64,000 bases of DNA. Origin: Nocardioides salarius (GTDB lineage Bacteria > Actinomycetota > Actinomycetes > Propionibacteriales > Nocardioidaceae). Position 1 is the stretch's first letter; each line of letters opens with the position of its first letter. The stretch lies in contig NZ_JAFBBZ010000001.1 of assembly GCF_016907435.1 (NCBI RefSeq), positions 2,046,001 through 2,110,000 on the forward strand, in the 5' to 3' direction. The position numbers were made by a program, and so were the translations under genes. Shown one piece after another: positions 1 to 9,022 of the stretch. Under the pieces are notes generated by a model. That model was not told where the DNA came from. It searched no databases and saw nothing but the letters and a program-made list of their open reading frames with translations.

Positions 1-2
1 TG

Positions 3-569
3 GTCGGCGACACCCGCGTGCGAGAGGTGGTGCTGGCCAGTGGCGAGTCGGTCCAAGCGGACTTTGTGATCGTCGGGATCGGGATCGAGCCGACCACCGA
101 ACTCGCCGAGGCAGCCGGCCTGGTCGTGGACGACGGGATCCTCATCGACGCCCACGCCCGCACCAGTGACCCTGACATCGTGGCGGCCGGGGACTGTACG
201 TCGCAGGACATCCCCCGCTACGGCCGACGAATCAGGCTGGAGTCGGTCCCGAGTGCAGTGGAGCAGGCCAAGGTGGCAGCGGCGACTATCTGTGGAAATG
301 ACAAGGAGGTGGCGGCGCTCCCGTGGTTCTGGTCGGACCAGTATGACCTCAAGCTCCAGATCGCGGGACTCAACACCGCCTATGACGACATCGTCATGAG
401 CGGTGACCCGACCCGTGACCGCGACTTCACCTGCTACTACCTCCGGAAGGGCGAGCCGATAGCTGCTGACTGTGTCAACCGTCCCCGGGACTTCATGACC
501 ACCAAACGCATGCTCACCCAGGGGACTGCGGCCGACATGGCCGCCCTGACAGCGGAGGTGGCGGTGTGA
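3..569 (+). CDS. Ferredoxin reductase, FAD/NAD(P)H-dependent, C-terminal part (5' end outside window)
   Basis: Only the last 188 or so codons are present, because the frame is open to the left edge. The visible part has the second half of a pyridine nucleotide-disulfide oxidoreductase fold, including the FAD-binding stretch DIVAAGDC. It ends in a reductase C-terminal domain with the typical WFWSDQYDLKLQIAG segment. That combination is characteristic of putidaredoxin/rhodocoxin-type reductases, which pass electrons from NAD(P)H to a ferredoxin serving a cytochrome P450 or ring hydroxylase. The oxygenase partner is presumably to the left; the P450 at 10,534 is a more distant candidate. Confidence 0.88.
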   Translation, partial: VGDTRVREVVLASGESVQADFVIVGIGIEPTTELAEAAGLVVDDGILIDAHARTSDPDIVAAGDCTSQDIPRYGRRIRLESVPSAVEQAKVAAATICGNDKEVAALPWFWSDQYDLKLQIAGLNTAYDDIVMSGDPTRDRDFTCYYLRKGEPIAADCVNRPRDFMTTKRMLTQGTAADMAALTAEVAV

Positions 570-631
570 GAAGCCGCAGTGACCGCTGGTCGTGGTCACC
601 ATCGAGCCATTGCCCGCCGAGGTGAGCAAGG

Positions 632-1420
632 ATGGCTTGGAGGTCGACGGTCTGGACGGCGATGGGAGTCCTGCGTATCGTTCCGGACTTGCGTGACTCG
701 GGTCGGTCCGCGGGCGCGAGAGGCGTCCCCAGAGACGCCCGCGGGCCTGCGTGGTGGCTGGCGTTGCTCGTCTGCAAACCGCTGCTGCTGCTGGGCAGGA
801 GAGCGGACTGGCGCGGTACGGAGCGCCTGCCCGGGTCGGGAGGCGTGGTGCTGGCGGCCAACCATGTCTCCCAGGCCGACCCGCTGTTCCTGGGGGAGAT
901 GATCCTCGCCCAGGGCCGGACCCCCCGGTTCATGGCCAAGGCGAGCCTGTTTCAAAGTAGAGCAGTCGGCTGGTGGTTCCGGTCGGCCGGCCACGTCGAG
1001 GTCGATCGGTCCGACGGCCGGTCAGGGATCCGTGCCGCGGTCGAAGCCGTGGAGCGTGGCGCTCTTGTCGTGGTGTATCCGGAAGGATCGATCACAAAGC
1101 GACCGGATGGACGTCTGATGTCGCTCAGGTCGGGTGCTGTCCGCATCGCACTCGAGACGTCGGCTCCATTGATTCCCGTTGCTCAATGGGGCGTGCAGGC
1201 GATCGTGCCAGCCTACGAAGGGAGGGTGGTGCTGGGCCGCCGCCGTCGTCGGGTCACCCTGCTGGTCGGGGACCCGGTGCAACTCGAGGACCTCCGAGAG
1301 TTGCCGAGGGCGACGGCAGTCGCTGTAGGGGTGCAGAGGCTTCAGGACACCCTCGCCGTCATGGTCGACCAACTGGCCCACGAGCACGCTAGGAGCGTGC
1401 GGGCGTGTCCAGGTCAGTGA
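632..1420 (+). CDS. 1-acyl-sn-glycerol-3-phosphate acyltransferase family protein (PlsC-like)
   Basis: This 262-residue protein has the two main acyltransferase blocks of the PlsC family. The catalytic HX4D motif is NHVSQADPL at about residues 77-85, and the substrate-binding block is YPEGSIT at about 150. A hydrophobic stretch near residues 42-52 would anchor it to the membrane. Family members transfer an acyl chain from acyl-CoA or acyl-ACP to lysophosphatidate or a related acceptor; the acceptor cannot be told from sequence. A second ATG at 661 is an alternative start. The gene precedes a TetR regulator on the same strand by about 40 bases, which may link membrane lipid change to that regulator. 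Confidence 0.85.
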   Translation: MAWRSTVWTAMGVLRIVPDLRDSGRSAGARGVPRDARGPAWWLALLVCKPLLLLGRRADWRGTERLPGSGGVVLAANHVSQADPLFLGEMILAQGRTPRFMAKASLFQSRAVGWWFRSAGHVEVDRSDGRSGIRAAVEAVERGALVVVYPEGSITKRPDGRLMSLRSGAVRIALETSAPLIPVAQWGVQAIVPAYEGRVVLGRRRRRVTLLVGDPVQLEDLRELPRATAVAVGVQRLQDTLAVMVDQLAHEHARSVRACPGQ

Positions 1421-1461
1421 CGCGAGTCGGTCGCGAGACACGAATCGCTAACCTCTCTGAC

Positions 1462-2073
1462 ATGCGGGGACCCTCCATGCGCGAACGGTTCAGGGAGCAC
1501 ATGCGCGCCGCTGTCCTCGAGGCTGCCCACGACCTGATCGTCGACCGCGGCTGGGACCGGGTGCGCATGGGAGAGGTGGCGCATCGTGCCGGGGTGTCGC
1601 GAGCGGCGCTCTACAAGGAGTTCGGTGACAAGGCCGGCCTTGGAGAAGCCCTCGTGCTCCGCGAGGCCTCGCGCTTCCTGGAGGGCATCCAGAAGGCGCT
1701 GGAGGCACACATCGGCGATGCGAAACGCGGCATCGCAGCAGCCGTCGACTACACCTTGATCGAGGCCGAGCGCAGCCCCCTGCTCAAGGCAGTGCTCATC
1801 TCCAACCGAGACCTGGATGCGGGCAGTCAGCCGTCCACAGGGATGCTCCCGCTGCTCACGACATCCGCGCGGCTTCTCGACCTCGCCTCCGACACCCTAG
1901 CCGCATGGGTGGCGAAGAGTTACCCGAGTCTTCCCCCAGACGACGTCGTCGACGCGGCCGACACCATGGTGCGCCTGACGGTCAGTCATCTGGCGCTCCC
2001 CAAGTGGGACCGAACCGCGACGGCGCGCAAGATCTCCGACGTCGCCGTCCGGTTCCTGTCCCTCGAATCGTGA
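1462..2073 (+). CDS. TetR family transcriptional regulator
   Basis: The protein has 203 residues from this start. The N-terminal helix-turn-helix is clear (MGEVAHRAGVSRAALYKEFG, about residues 36-55), and a variable ligand-binding helical domain follows. I chose ATG 1462 because a TAACCT box lies at 1449-1454, seven bases upstream, as in leaderless actinobacterial mRNAs; ATG 1477 and GTG 1405 are alternatives. It lies just behind the plsC-like gene on the same strand and may regulate it. The HTH resembles the TetR at 35,273-35,848 of the alkane operon (YKEFGDKAGLGEA against YNEVGTKAGLAEA), which suggests a shared subfamily, possibly sensing fatty or hydrocarbon compounds. Confidence 0.88.
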   Translation: MRGPSMRERFREHMRAAVLEAAHDLIVDRGWDRVRMGEVAHRAGVSRAALYKEFGDKAGLGEALVLREASRFLEGIQKALEAHIGDAKRGIAAAVDYTLIEAERSPLLKAVLISNRDLDAGSQPSTGMLPLLTTSARLLDLASDTLAAWVAKSYPSLPPDDVVDAADTMVRLTVSHLALPKWDRTATARKISDVAVRFLSLES

Positions 2074-2206
2074 CCTGCACCAGCCCTCACGACCGCCGTC
2101 GACCGCGAGCCCCTGCGTGCCTCAGCGAAATGTAGAGTCGCGGAACCCGCCGCGCCCGACCCACCGGCGTACGCACAGAGCCCTGCGAGCCCATCCAGGA
2201 GTTGCC

Positions 2207-3304
2207 ATGTCAGCTGAGTTCCTGCCCCGACAGCCGGAGCCGCGGCGGATCCTGCTGGACTATCCCCACCGCGAGGCCGGTCATTGCGGTTCCGGAGCGC
2301 TGAGAGACCTCCTGGAGTGGGCCGGTCTCGGCTGGGAGGAGGTACCGAGCGAAGGTCTGGTCTTCGGGATGGGCGGCGGTCTGGGTTTCACCTATCTGCG
2401 CGTGCCGGCTCTCACCCCGCCCATCTACTTCGTCGGGCGTAGCAGCGACCTTGAGGTCGACCTTCTTTCGAGGCTCGGTGCAGAGGTCGACGTCCGTGGC
2501 ACCGACGACCCCGTGACCGGTTGGGGCTGGGTCCGCAGGGAGCTCCAGCGAGGCCGTCCCGTGCTGATGTGGGCGGACATTGCTGAGCTGCCCTACCTCA
2601 ATGTCCGCCTTCAGATGAGTCGGCATGACATCGTCGTGATCGGTTATGACGACGAGACGGAGAAGGCTTTTGTGGTGGACAACGACCGAGCCGAGGTGCA
2701 GGAAGTCTCCTACGAGGCTCTTGCGCGGGCGCGCGCGTCACGGTCGTTCCCCGTGCCCACGAGGCACACCACGTACTTCGTGAACTGGCCCCAGAGCCTG
2801 CCCGGTCTCCGCCCGACCGCGGCTTCGGCCCTCGTCGCCTCGGTCGAGAACATGCAAGCGCCGGTAACCGCGATTATCCCGGATACGTCGGCGCTGCCGC
2901 CGGATGCCGTTGCTGCTGCGGGGATCAGTGGAGTCGCGGTATTCGCCGAGGATGTCGACCGGTGGCCGGGGCTCATGCCCGAACCGGAACTAGACGTCGC
3001 GCTGCGTTCACTCCACGCCTTTGTGGAGAAGGCAGGGACCGGCGGCGGCCTGTTCCGCCGGTTGCAGGCACATTTCTGTGCCGACGTGGCTCGGCTAACG
3101 GGGTCCGCTGAGATGGCGAAGGCCGGAACCGCGCTCCTGCGCTGCGCGGACACGTGGTCGGCGCTGGCTGCGGCCGGCCGTAGCGACGCAGCGACGTTCG
3201 ACCGCTGGCGACGGGTGAATGAGCTCGTCGCGACGCTCCCCAGAGACGAAGACCATGCCATCTCTCAGATGCGCAAAGCGGCGGGCGAACTCAGCGATGG
3301 GTGA
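2207..3304 (+). CDS. BtrH N-terminal domain / DUF4872-type protein, function unknown
   Basis: ATG 2207 is preceded by AGGAG at 2197-2201 and gives 365 residues. The first 200 residues resemble the butirosin biosynthesis H (BtrH) N-terminal domain, a C39-like cysteine peptidase or acyltransferase fold. Cys27 (AGHCGSGALRDLLEW), His140 (SRHDIVVIGYDDE) and Asp158 (AFVVDND) form a plausible catalytic triad. The remaining half is helical and matches the DUF4872-type tail seen with this domain. BtrH itself transfers an acyl chain from a carrier protein to an aminoglycoside, but no carrier or antibiotic genes are near, so the substrate is unknown. The acyltransferase at 632 is the nearest lipid-related gene. 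Confidence 0.7.
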   Translation: MSAEFLPRQPEPRRILLDYPHREAGHCGSGALRDLLEWAGLGWEEVPSEGLVFGMGGGLGFTYLRVPALTPPIYFVGRSSDLEVDLLSRLGAEVDVRGTDDPVTGWGWVRRELQRGRPVLMWADIAELPYLNVRLQMSRHDIVVIGYDDETEKAFVVDNDRAEVQEVSYEALARARASRSFPVPTRHTTYFVNWPQSLPGLRPTAASALVASVENMQAPVTAIIPDTSALPPDAVAAAGISGVAVFAEDVDRWPGLMPEPELDVALRSLHAFVEKAGTGGGLFRRLQAHFCADVARLTGSAEMAKAGTALLRCADTWSALAAAGRSDAATFDRWRRVNELVATLPRDEDHAISQMRKAAGELSDG

Positions 3305-3704
3305 CCAATCGTAGGCAAGTCAGCGAACGCCAGCACGCGAGCACCACCGCCGAGCTCGGGACTGCTGGCTCGGACGTTTGTCTGCTACACCGGCCTCCTG
3401 GTGACTCTCGTGCCTGCATCTCCGATGGTGGGTGTGCCCGAAACAGAGGCGTCTCCAACTTCTCGAACCGGCGAACGTGCGCGGCCCCACTTCGCCCTGA
3501 TGGAGGCGGCTTAGGTCAGACCCTCGCAGGTCCTACGACGGGGCGCAGGGGAGATGCGGGCCCTCGCGTCAGTCCGTCGGTCGTAGTCGGATGGGCTCGG
3601 CCGTCGCCGCCCGTGCCAACAGCTGGCCACGCACCACCCGAGCGCGCTCGTCCCGATCGGCCGGCCGCAGGCGCCGGCTCCTCCCGCGTCCGTGCGTGCA
3701 AGTG
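3305..3704. other. 400-base gap with no supported gene
   Basis: This stretch separates the BtrH-like gene from the convergent marR gene. I see no coding region with a start, no strong hairpin and no IS end. On the minus strand, about 3,569-3,690 reads like an Arg-rich protein tail, but it has no believable start and may be a decayed remnant. Confidence 0.5.
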
Positions 3705-4190
3705 TCAGGCCAACTCCGAGACAAGGTCAATGATATGACGCAGCAGCGGGACCGCGATCGACCGCTCCTCGGCGCTGAGCGATGCCCAGGCCACTGATAA
3801 CCGGTCGGCAACCAGTCCGCGCTTAGATGCCAGGAGGTCCTCACCGCGTTCGGTGAGCGTGAGGACCCGCCGGCGCCGATCGTTCTCGGCTGCGATGCGA
3901 CGCAGAAGCCCGGCGGCTTCTAGCGCGGCGGCCTGCTGGGTCACGGTCGGTTGGCTGAGCAACGTGTACTCCGAGATTGCGACGATGCCTTCCCGCCCGC
4001 AGGCCTGGACAGCATCCAGCAGTACCAGCTGCGGCACGGTGACGTCCTCGAAGAGGGGCTGCAGTCGGCCCCTGGTCCGCCGAGCGACCGCCAGTAGAGC
4101 CAGCACGGCGTCAGCGAACTGCGCGCCGTCAGCCAGCTGCGTGAGGTCCGCTACGCGTCCAGCGTCCGTCCCATCCCCCGCAGTGCCCAT
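3705..4190 (-). CDS. MarR family transcriptional regulator
   Basis: The 161-residue protein has the MarR winged-helix layout: a long N-terminal dimerisation helix, a recognition helix region around ISEYTLLSQPTVTQQAAALE (about residues 90-110), and a wing with the ENDRRRRVLTLTERG signature (about 120-135). MarR proteins are dimeric repressors released by small phenolic or lipophilic ligands. The gene faces away from the TetR-MMPL pair starting at 4,371, and the 180-base divergent region carries inverted repeats. It could therefore regulate itself, the exporter pair, or both. The start is ATG 4190. Confidence 0.88.
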   Translation of the reverse strand: MGTAGDGTDAGRVADLTQLADGAQFADAVLALLAVARRTRGRLQPLFEDVTVPQLVLLDAVQACGREGIVAISEYTLLSQPTVTQQAAALEAAGLLRRIAAENDRRRRVLTLTERGEDLLASKRGLVADRLSVAWASLSAEERSIAVPLLRHIIDLVSELA

Positions 4191-4327
4191 GCGCGCACTC
4201 CCATCCTTGGACGCCCACCCAATGCCACCCGCGGCGCCGGAGGGCGATGGCGAGCTGTTGCCGCCACGCTACCGAGCGCGTCGGACTGTTGCGGTCCATG
4301 GCGCCCCGAAGCCACGGCTCTGCTCGG

Positions 4328-4364
4328 TGGGCAATGTTGCCCATTGGGCACGACAGGTCATACT
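4328..4364 (+). promoter_or_regulatory. Operator array and leaderless promoter of the first TetR-MMPL module
   Basis: A perfect inverted repeat TGGGCAA-TG-TTGCCCA lies at 4328-4343. A third half-site, TGGGCA at 4345-4350, makes TGCCCA-T-TGGGCA with the second. A possible -35 (TTGCCC, 4337-4342) lies inside it, with a 16-base spacer to a CATACT -10 at 4359-4364, six bases before ATG 4371. A bound regulator would cover the -35 element. The binding protein is inferred to be the adjacent TetR, or the divergent MarR. Confidence 0.6.
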
Positions 4365-4370
4365 GCGCAC

Positions 4371-4973
4371 ATGGATCGTGGACTGCGTGACCTCAAGCGA
4401 GAGGCGACGGGACAGACGCTGGCCGTGGCGGCGTTCCAGCTCACCCGAGAGCGTGGCCTGTTCGGTTTCGTCACCGCGGACGTGGTCGACCGAGCGGGCT
4501 ACTCGCGACGCACCTTCGCGAACCACTTCTCCTGCAAGGAAGAGGCGGTCGCTTCGGTCGCGTTCGGCCGGGTCGACGACGTCAGCGAGATCCTGACCAG
4601 CCTCCCCGCAGACCTGCCCTTGCTCGATGCCCTGCTGGCCGTCATGAGGGAGCAGTTCACCGAAGACACGTTGCTGACGATGCGCGAGCTGATGACGATG
4701 GCGCGGCAGTACCCGACCCTGGAGCCCTACGTCCTGGGTGTTCAGCAGCGCATGCGTCATACCGCCCAGGAGCTCTTGGGGTCGGTGGCCGGGGACCGGT
4801 ACCCCTCGATCTATGTGCCGCTGCTGTTCGGCGCGGTGTACGGCGCCGTGATGGCCGCCCTGGAGGGCACCCTCGACGTCCACCTCAGCGGCGAGAGCGA
4901 CCTCAGCTCCGCCGCGATGGACTACAGCTCGTTTCTCGACCTGACCTTCGACTACCTACGCAACGGCCTCTAG
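4371..4973 (+). CDS. TetR family regulator of the adjacent MMPL exporter
   Basis: The 200-residue protein has an N-terminal HTH (TADVVDRAGYSRRTFANHFS, about residues 39-58) and a helical ligand domain. ATG 4371 lies six bases after a CATACT box, so the transcript is probably leaderless. Only about 30 bases separate it from the MMPL gene at 5005, and inverted repeats sit at its promoter, so autorepression together with the exporter is likely. It resembles the TetR at 40,638, which is also followed by an MMPL gene; both carry a SRRTxFNxFSxK-type recognition helix. The two modules appear to be paralogues. Confidence 0.9.
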   Translation: MDRGLRDLKREATGQTLAVAAFQLTRERGLFGFVTADVVDRAGYSRRTFANHFSCKEEAVASVAFGRVDDVSEILTSLPADLPLLDALLAVMREQFTEDTLLTMRELMTMARQYPTLEPYVLGVQQRMRHTAQELLGSVAGDRYPSIYVPLLFGAVYGAVMAALEGTLDVHLSGESDLSSAAMDYSSFLDLTFDYLRNGL

Positions 4974-5004
4974 AACCCCCTCGCCCTCAAGGAGCACCAG
5001 ACCC

Positions 5005-7344
5005 ATGTCCACCTTCCTGTACCGGCTCGGACGAACCGCCTTCGGCAAGCCGTGGCTGTTCATCTCGGGCTGGCTCGCGGTCCTCGCCGTGGTCGTCGGT
5101 GCGGTCGCTATCAACGGGGTCAGTGTCAGCTCCGAGATGAAGATCGAGGGCACCGAGGCACAGACCGTGCTCGACCGCGTAGCCGATGAGCTGCCTGCAG
5201 CCTCGGGAGGTCAGGCCAGCGTCGTCTTCACCGTCCCGGAGGGTGAACGACTCGACACCGCGGACCGCCTTTCGGTGATCACCAACACCGTCAACGACGT
5301 CTATGACCTCGACAAGGTCGTAAACCCCCTCGACCTTGCTCCGGGTGCGGCTGATCAAGGCGCTCCAGGCACTCCCGAGGAGAATGCACCGGGCACTCCC
5401 CCGACGGGATCGGCGCAGGGGCAGACGCCTCCCTACCAGCCGCTGCTGGTGGACGGAGCACCTGTGCCCGGCGTGCTGGTGTCCTCCGACGGTCAGGTCG
5501 CGCTGTTCCAATTCCAGTTCACGGTCGCCTCGACCTCCTTGACCGACGATGACGTCACCTCGGTGGTCGAGGTGGTGGAGCGCGCGGAGCACGGGACCGG
5601 GATCACCGTGCTCCCGAGCGACTCGCTCAAGGCCATCGAGATCCCGGTCGGCATCGGCGAGGTGATCGGTCTCGCCGTCGCCGCCCTGGTGCTGGTGCTC
5701 ACCCTGGGCTCGCTGATCGCGGCCGGCCTTCCCCTGGTCACCGCGCTGGTCGGGGTCGGCATCGGCGTCGGCGGAGCGTACGCGCTCTCGACGGCCGTCG
5801 AGATGAACTCCGCCACCCCAGTGCTCGGTCTCATGGTGGGCCTCGCCGTCGGCATCGATTACGCGCTGTTCGTCGTCAACCGGCAGCGACGGCTCATCCT
5901 CGACCGCGGACTCACCGCGCAGGAGGCGGCCGGCAGAGCAGTCGGCACCGCGGGCAGTGCCGTCTTCTTCGCCGGCGTGACCGTCCTCATCGCACTGACC
6001 GCACTGACCGTGATCGGCATCGCCATGCTCTCCACGATGGCCCTGGTCGCGGCGTCCACGGTGGCCCTGGCCGTCCTCATCGCGCTGACCCTGCTGCCCG
6101 CACTGCTAGGGCTGGTCGGTGAGCGGATCTGCTCGGACAAGGCCCGAGCCCAACGCCGCGCCAAGGTCAAGGAGGAATCACACAGTGTCGCCGACCACTG
6201 GGTCAAAGGCGTGATCAGGTTCCGGTGGCCCGTCATAGTGGGTGTGGTCGCCATCCTGGGCGTGATGGCGATCCCCGCCGCCAGCATGAACCTGGGCATC
6301 CCCACCGGGGCCACCGCGAACCAGGACACCGCCGCCCGGCAGAGCTACGAGGCAGTCTCGCAAGGCTTCGGCGAGGGATTCAACGGTCCCCTACTCGTCA
6401 CCGCAGAACCCACCGGCACCGCCGGCCGCGTCACACCCGAGCTGACCGCGAAACTGATCGCCGACCTCCAGGACCGAGACGACATCGTGCTGGCCGCCCC
6501 GGTCGGCGTCAACGAAGCCGGCGACCTGGCCGTGTTCAGCGTCATCCCCACTTCCGGCCCGAGCGACGAGGTCACCAGCGACCTGGTGACTTCGCTGCGC
6601 GAGCCCGACAACGCGATCGCCGGCGACAATGAGGTACAGTTGGGCGTAACTGGGTTCACCGCCATCGGCATCGACATGTCCGACAAGCTCGCCGACGTCC
6701 TTCCGCTCTACCTCGGCATCATCATCGCGCTTTCCGTGCTGATCCTGATGCTGGTCTTCCGCTCGGTAGTCGTCCCGATCAAGGCCACAGCCGGCTTCCT
6801 GCTCAGCATCCTGGCCACCTTCGGCGCCACCACTGCCGTCTTCCAGTGGGGCTGGCTCAGCAGCCTCTTCGGGTTCGACACCGGGGGGCCGCTGATGAGT
6901 TTCATGCCGATCATCGTCACCGGCATCCTCTATGGACTGGCCATGGACTACGAGGTCTTCCTGGTCTCCTCAATGCGCGAGGCACACATCCACGGTGAGG
7001 GAGCACGGCAGAGCGTCGTCCACGGGTTCGACCAAGCCAGCCGGGTCGTCGTCGCAGCCGCCATCATCATGGTCGCGGTCTTCTCCGGCTTCATCTTCAG
7101 CCACGACATCATGATCAAGCAGATCGGCTTTGCCCTCGCCGCTGGCATCCTTATCGACGCCTTCGTCGTCCGGCTGACGCTCGTCCCGGCGCTCATGGCC
7201 GTCTTCAACGAGCGAGCATGGTGGCTGCCCCGCTGGCTCGACCGCGTGCTGCCAGACCTCGACATCGAGGGGGACAAACTGCTCACGATGCTCAACGAGG
7301 AGGCTGAGGCTCCGGGTCGTCAACACCTCGAGGTCCGCAACTGA
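5005..7344 (+). CDS. MMPL/RND family transporter
   Basis: The 779-residue protein has two copies of the MMPL layout: a transmembrane helix near the N-terminus (about 15-35), an extracellular domain, then a block of five or six helices, all repeated. The family motifs are GLAVGIDYALFV near residue 280 and YGLAMDYEVFLVSSMREA near 640, with Asp residues used in proton relay. MMPL proteins export lipids, siderophores or hydrophobic toxins using the proton gradient. AAGGAG lies about ten bases before the ATG. It forms an operon with the TetR at 4,371 and is a paralogue of the protein at 41,379. The substrate is unknown; the TetR partner suggests an inducible export function. Confidence 0.92.
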   Translation: MSTFLYRLGRTAFGKPWLFISGWLAVLAVVVGAVAINGVSVSSEMKIEGTEAQTVLDRVADELPAASGGQASVVFTVPEGERLDTADRLSVITNTVNDVYDLDKVVNPLDLAPGAADQGAPGTPEENAPGTPPTGSAQGQTPPYQPLLVDGAPVPGVLVSSDGQVALFQFQFTVASTSLTDDDVTSVVEVVERAEHGTGITVLPSDSLKAIEIPVGIGEVIGLAVAALVLVLTLGSLIAAGLPLVTALVGVGIGVGGAYALSTAVEMNSATPVLGLMVGLAVGIDYALFVVNRQRRLILDRGLTAQEAAGRAVGTAGSAVFFAGVTVLIALTALTVIGIAMLSTMALVAASTVALAVLIALTLLPALLGLVGERICSDKARAQRRAKVKEESHSVADHWVKGVIRFRWPVIVGVVAILGVMAIPAASMNLGIPTGATANQDTAARQSYEAVSQGFGEGFNGPLLVTAEPTGTAGRVTPELTAKLIADLQDRDDIVLAAPVGVNEAGDLAVFSVIPTSGPSDEVTSDLVTSLREPDNAIAGDNEVQLGVTGFTAIGIDMSDKLADVLPLYLGIIIALSVLILMLVFRSVVVPIKATAGFLLSILATFGATTAVFQWGWLSSLFGFDTGGPLMSFMPIIVTGILYGLAMDYEVFLVSSMREAHIHGEGARQSVVHGFDQASRVVVAAAIIMVAVFSGFIFSHDIMIKQIGFALAAGILIDAFVVRLTLVPALMAVFNERAWWLPRWLDRVLPDLDIEGDKLLTMLNEEAEAPGRQHLEVRN

Positions 7345-7666
7345 AGTAGGCGAAGCTTCCAGAGTCGAACGTCGGGCGATGTTTCAGGAGCCGCCCCAGA
7401 CCTACGGCGTCTGCCAGCCTCTCTGAACGTGGGCGGCCATCGGCCCTTTGGCTCGACAGTCAGCCTGGACCGCTCCGCGAGTCACACAAGCGCAGCTCCG
7501 TTAGTGCCAGCTCGCTGCGCGGAAAGCGCTCAACGTCGCTGCTGGGGTTGATGGAGTTGCTTGGTGGCCGCCATCGCCGGGCCCCCGGACGGGGTGTCTG
7601 GGCCCGCCCATCAGCGATGAGTTAGCGAACGGCTGACCGAGGGCGTCCGGCGCGATGGAGGTTGGC
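7345..7666. other. 322-base gap with no supported gene
   Basis: The region lies behind the MMPL gene and ahead of the end of a small minus-strand gene. I found no coding frame, strong terminator or repeat in it. Confidence 0.5.
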
Positions 7667-8071
7667 TTACCGCCGGGGCGCGCCTGGGCGCCTCCACGTG
7701 CGAAACCGCGCGGGACGAGAAGGAACATCGTGGGGGCAGGCTGGACCGCGTTCGCGCAGGTACTCCTCGAGGTCGCCCAGCCCTCGGGCGATATCCCTGC
7801 GCAGCTTGCGTTCGGCAACGAACCGGAGGCGCGGAGGCGGATGCTCGCGAACCCACGCGGTGTACATGAACTGGCCCATGCACCAGCATGAGCCGAACGC
7901 GATGCTGCCAGCCACCAGCGTCCACAACACGACTGCCAACGCATCCCACAACGCGCTTCCCAGCTGTTGCCATGCCGGCCCGTACGGATCTCCGTACCTC
8001 ACTTCGTTCACCTCCACCCCTAGCGGCGAGCCGGGCCTCACGATCACCCCAGCCACAGTGGCACAGCCCAC
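7667..8071 (-). CDS. Small hypothetical membrane protein
   Basis: This frame of up to 134 codons looks coding because it has one sensible hydrophobic helix (ALAVVLWTLVAGSIAFGS, about residues 43-60) followed by a charged region (RKLRRDIARGLGDLEEYLRE). The true start is uncertain because several GTG codons lie in the first 30 positions; GTG 8071 is the longest option. I do not recognise a family. It has no close partner on its strand; the next gene to the right is a divergent TetR gene. It may be a real small membrane protein of this accessory region, or a decayed gene. Confidence 0.4.
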   Translation of the reverse strand: MGCATVAGVIVRPGSPLGVEVNEVRYGDPYGPAWQQLGSALWDALAVVLWTLVAGSIAFGSCWCMGQFMYTAWVREHPPPRLRFVAERKLRRDIARGLGDLEEYLRERGPACPHDVPSRPARFRTWRRPGAPRR

Positions 8072-8214
8072 GGTACGCCGAAATACATAGGAGGAACAGG
8101 GTAGATTCGGGAAGCGCGCTATCGAGCCTTGTCAGCGTCGATTCGGCTCCGCCGGCGATCCCCGGGACGGAGAGGCGACGCCAGCATCCACACTGAGCAC
8201 GGAGTGAGTTGTGT

Positions 8215-8859
8215 ATGGAGCAACCTTCTGGCCGAACAAAGACCCCCGGGACGGCAACGCCCAGGCTCAGCCCGGGAGGTTCAGGACGCCGACCGGGGCA
8301 CAGCGTGACACGCGAGCAGATAGCTCGGGCCGCTCGCGAGCAGTTCGCCGCCGGCGGCTACGACCGCGTGACCATGAGGTCAATCGCGGCACAGGCAGGC
8401 GTCGATGCCGCCCTGGTGGCATACTTCTTCGGCTCGAAACGGGAGCTCTTCGACGAGGTGACCGTCCTCTCTTTCGATTCGGCCGCGTTGAGGGCTCAGC
8501 TCCTCGACGGCGACTCCAGGGACGTCGGCGAGCGCCTAGCCAGGTGCCTGATCGAAGCCCTCGATGAAGCAGGCCGGCGGCAGCGTATCCTCGCAATCAT
8601 CCGCACCGCCGGGGTCGAAGCCGACACTGCCCGCATGATTCGGGACAAGTTCACGACGGGGGTGCTGGAACCGATCGTGTCCCAGCTCGGAGCCGGGCAG
8701 GCACCATTGCGCGCCGTGCTCGTCATGTCGCAGATCCTGGGCATTGCCGTGGCTCGCCACGTCGTCGGACTCGAAGATCTGACCTCGGCAAGCCAAGACG
8801 AGCTGGTGGCCGCGTTTGCTCCTACGTTGCAGCGCTACCTGGTCGGCAACATCTCCTGA
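8215..8859 (+). CDS. TetR family transcriptional regulator (orphan)
   Basis: From ATG 8215, with GGAG ten bases upstream at 8201-8204, the protein has 214 residues. An unusual basic, proline- and glycine-rich leader of about 30 residues precedes the HTH (MRSIAAQAGVDAALVAYFFG, about residues 44-63). The VDAALVAYFFGSKRELF recognition region and C-terminal helices match a TetR subfamily common in actinobacteria. No gene next to it is an obvious target: the neighbours are a small membrane protein and a decayed marR fragment. The inducer and the operator are unknown. Confidence 0.85.
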   Translation: MEQPSGRTKTPGTATPRLSPGGSGRRPGHSVTREQIARAAREQFAAGGYDRVTMRSIAAQAGVDAALVAYFFGSKRELFDEVTVLSFDSAALRAQLLDGDSRDVGERLARCLIEALDEAGRRQRILAIIRTAGVEADTARMIRDKFTTGVLEPIVSQLGAGQAPLRAVLVMSQILGIAVARHVVGLEDLTSASQDELVAAFAPTLQRYLVGNIS

Positions 8860-9022
8860 CACGGCGTCCGTCTGCCCGCGGACACTCGGCCCTATCTTCG
8901 ACCCGCGTCGGCTTGCAGCCTGCCCACCGCCACCCGTGGGTCGCGGCGCCTGCGCAGGCGTCCCCGGCTATGGCGCAAGAGACAGAGCAGGATTCCCCCT
9001 CGGCTAGCGGTATGGGTGCTAC

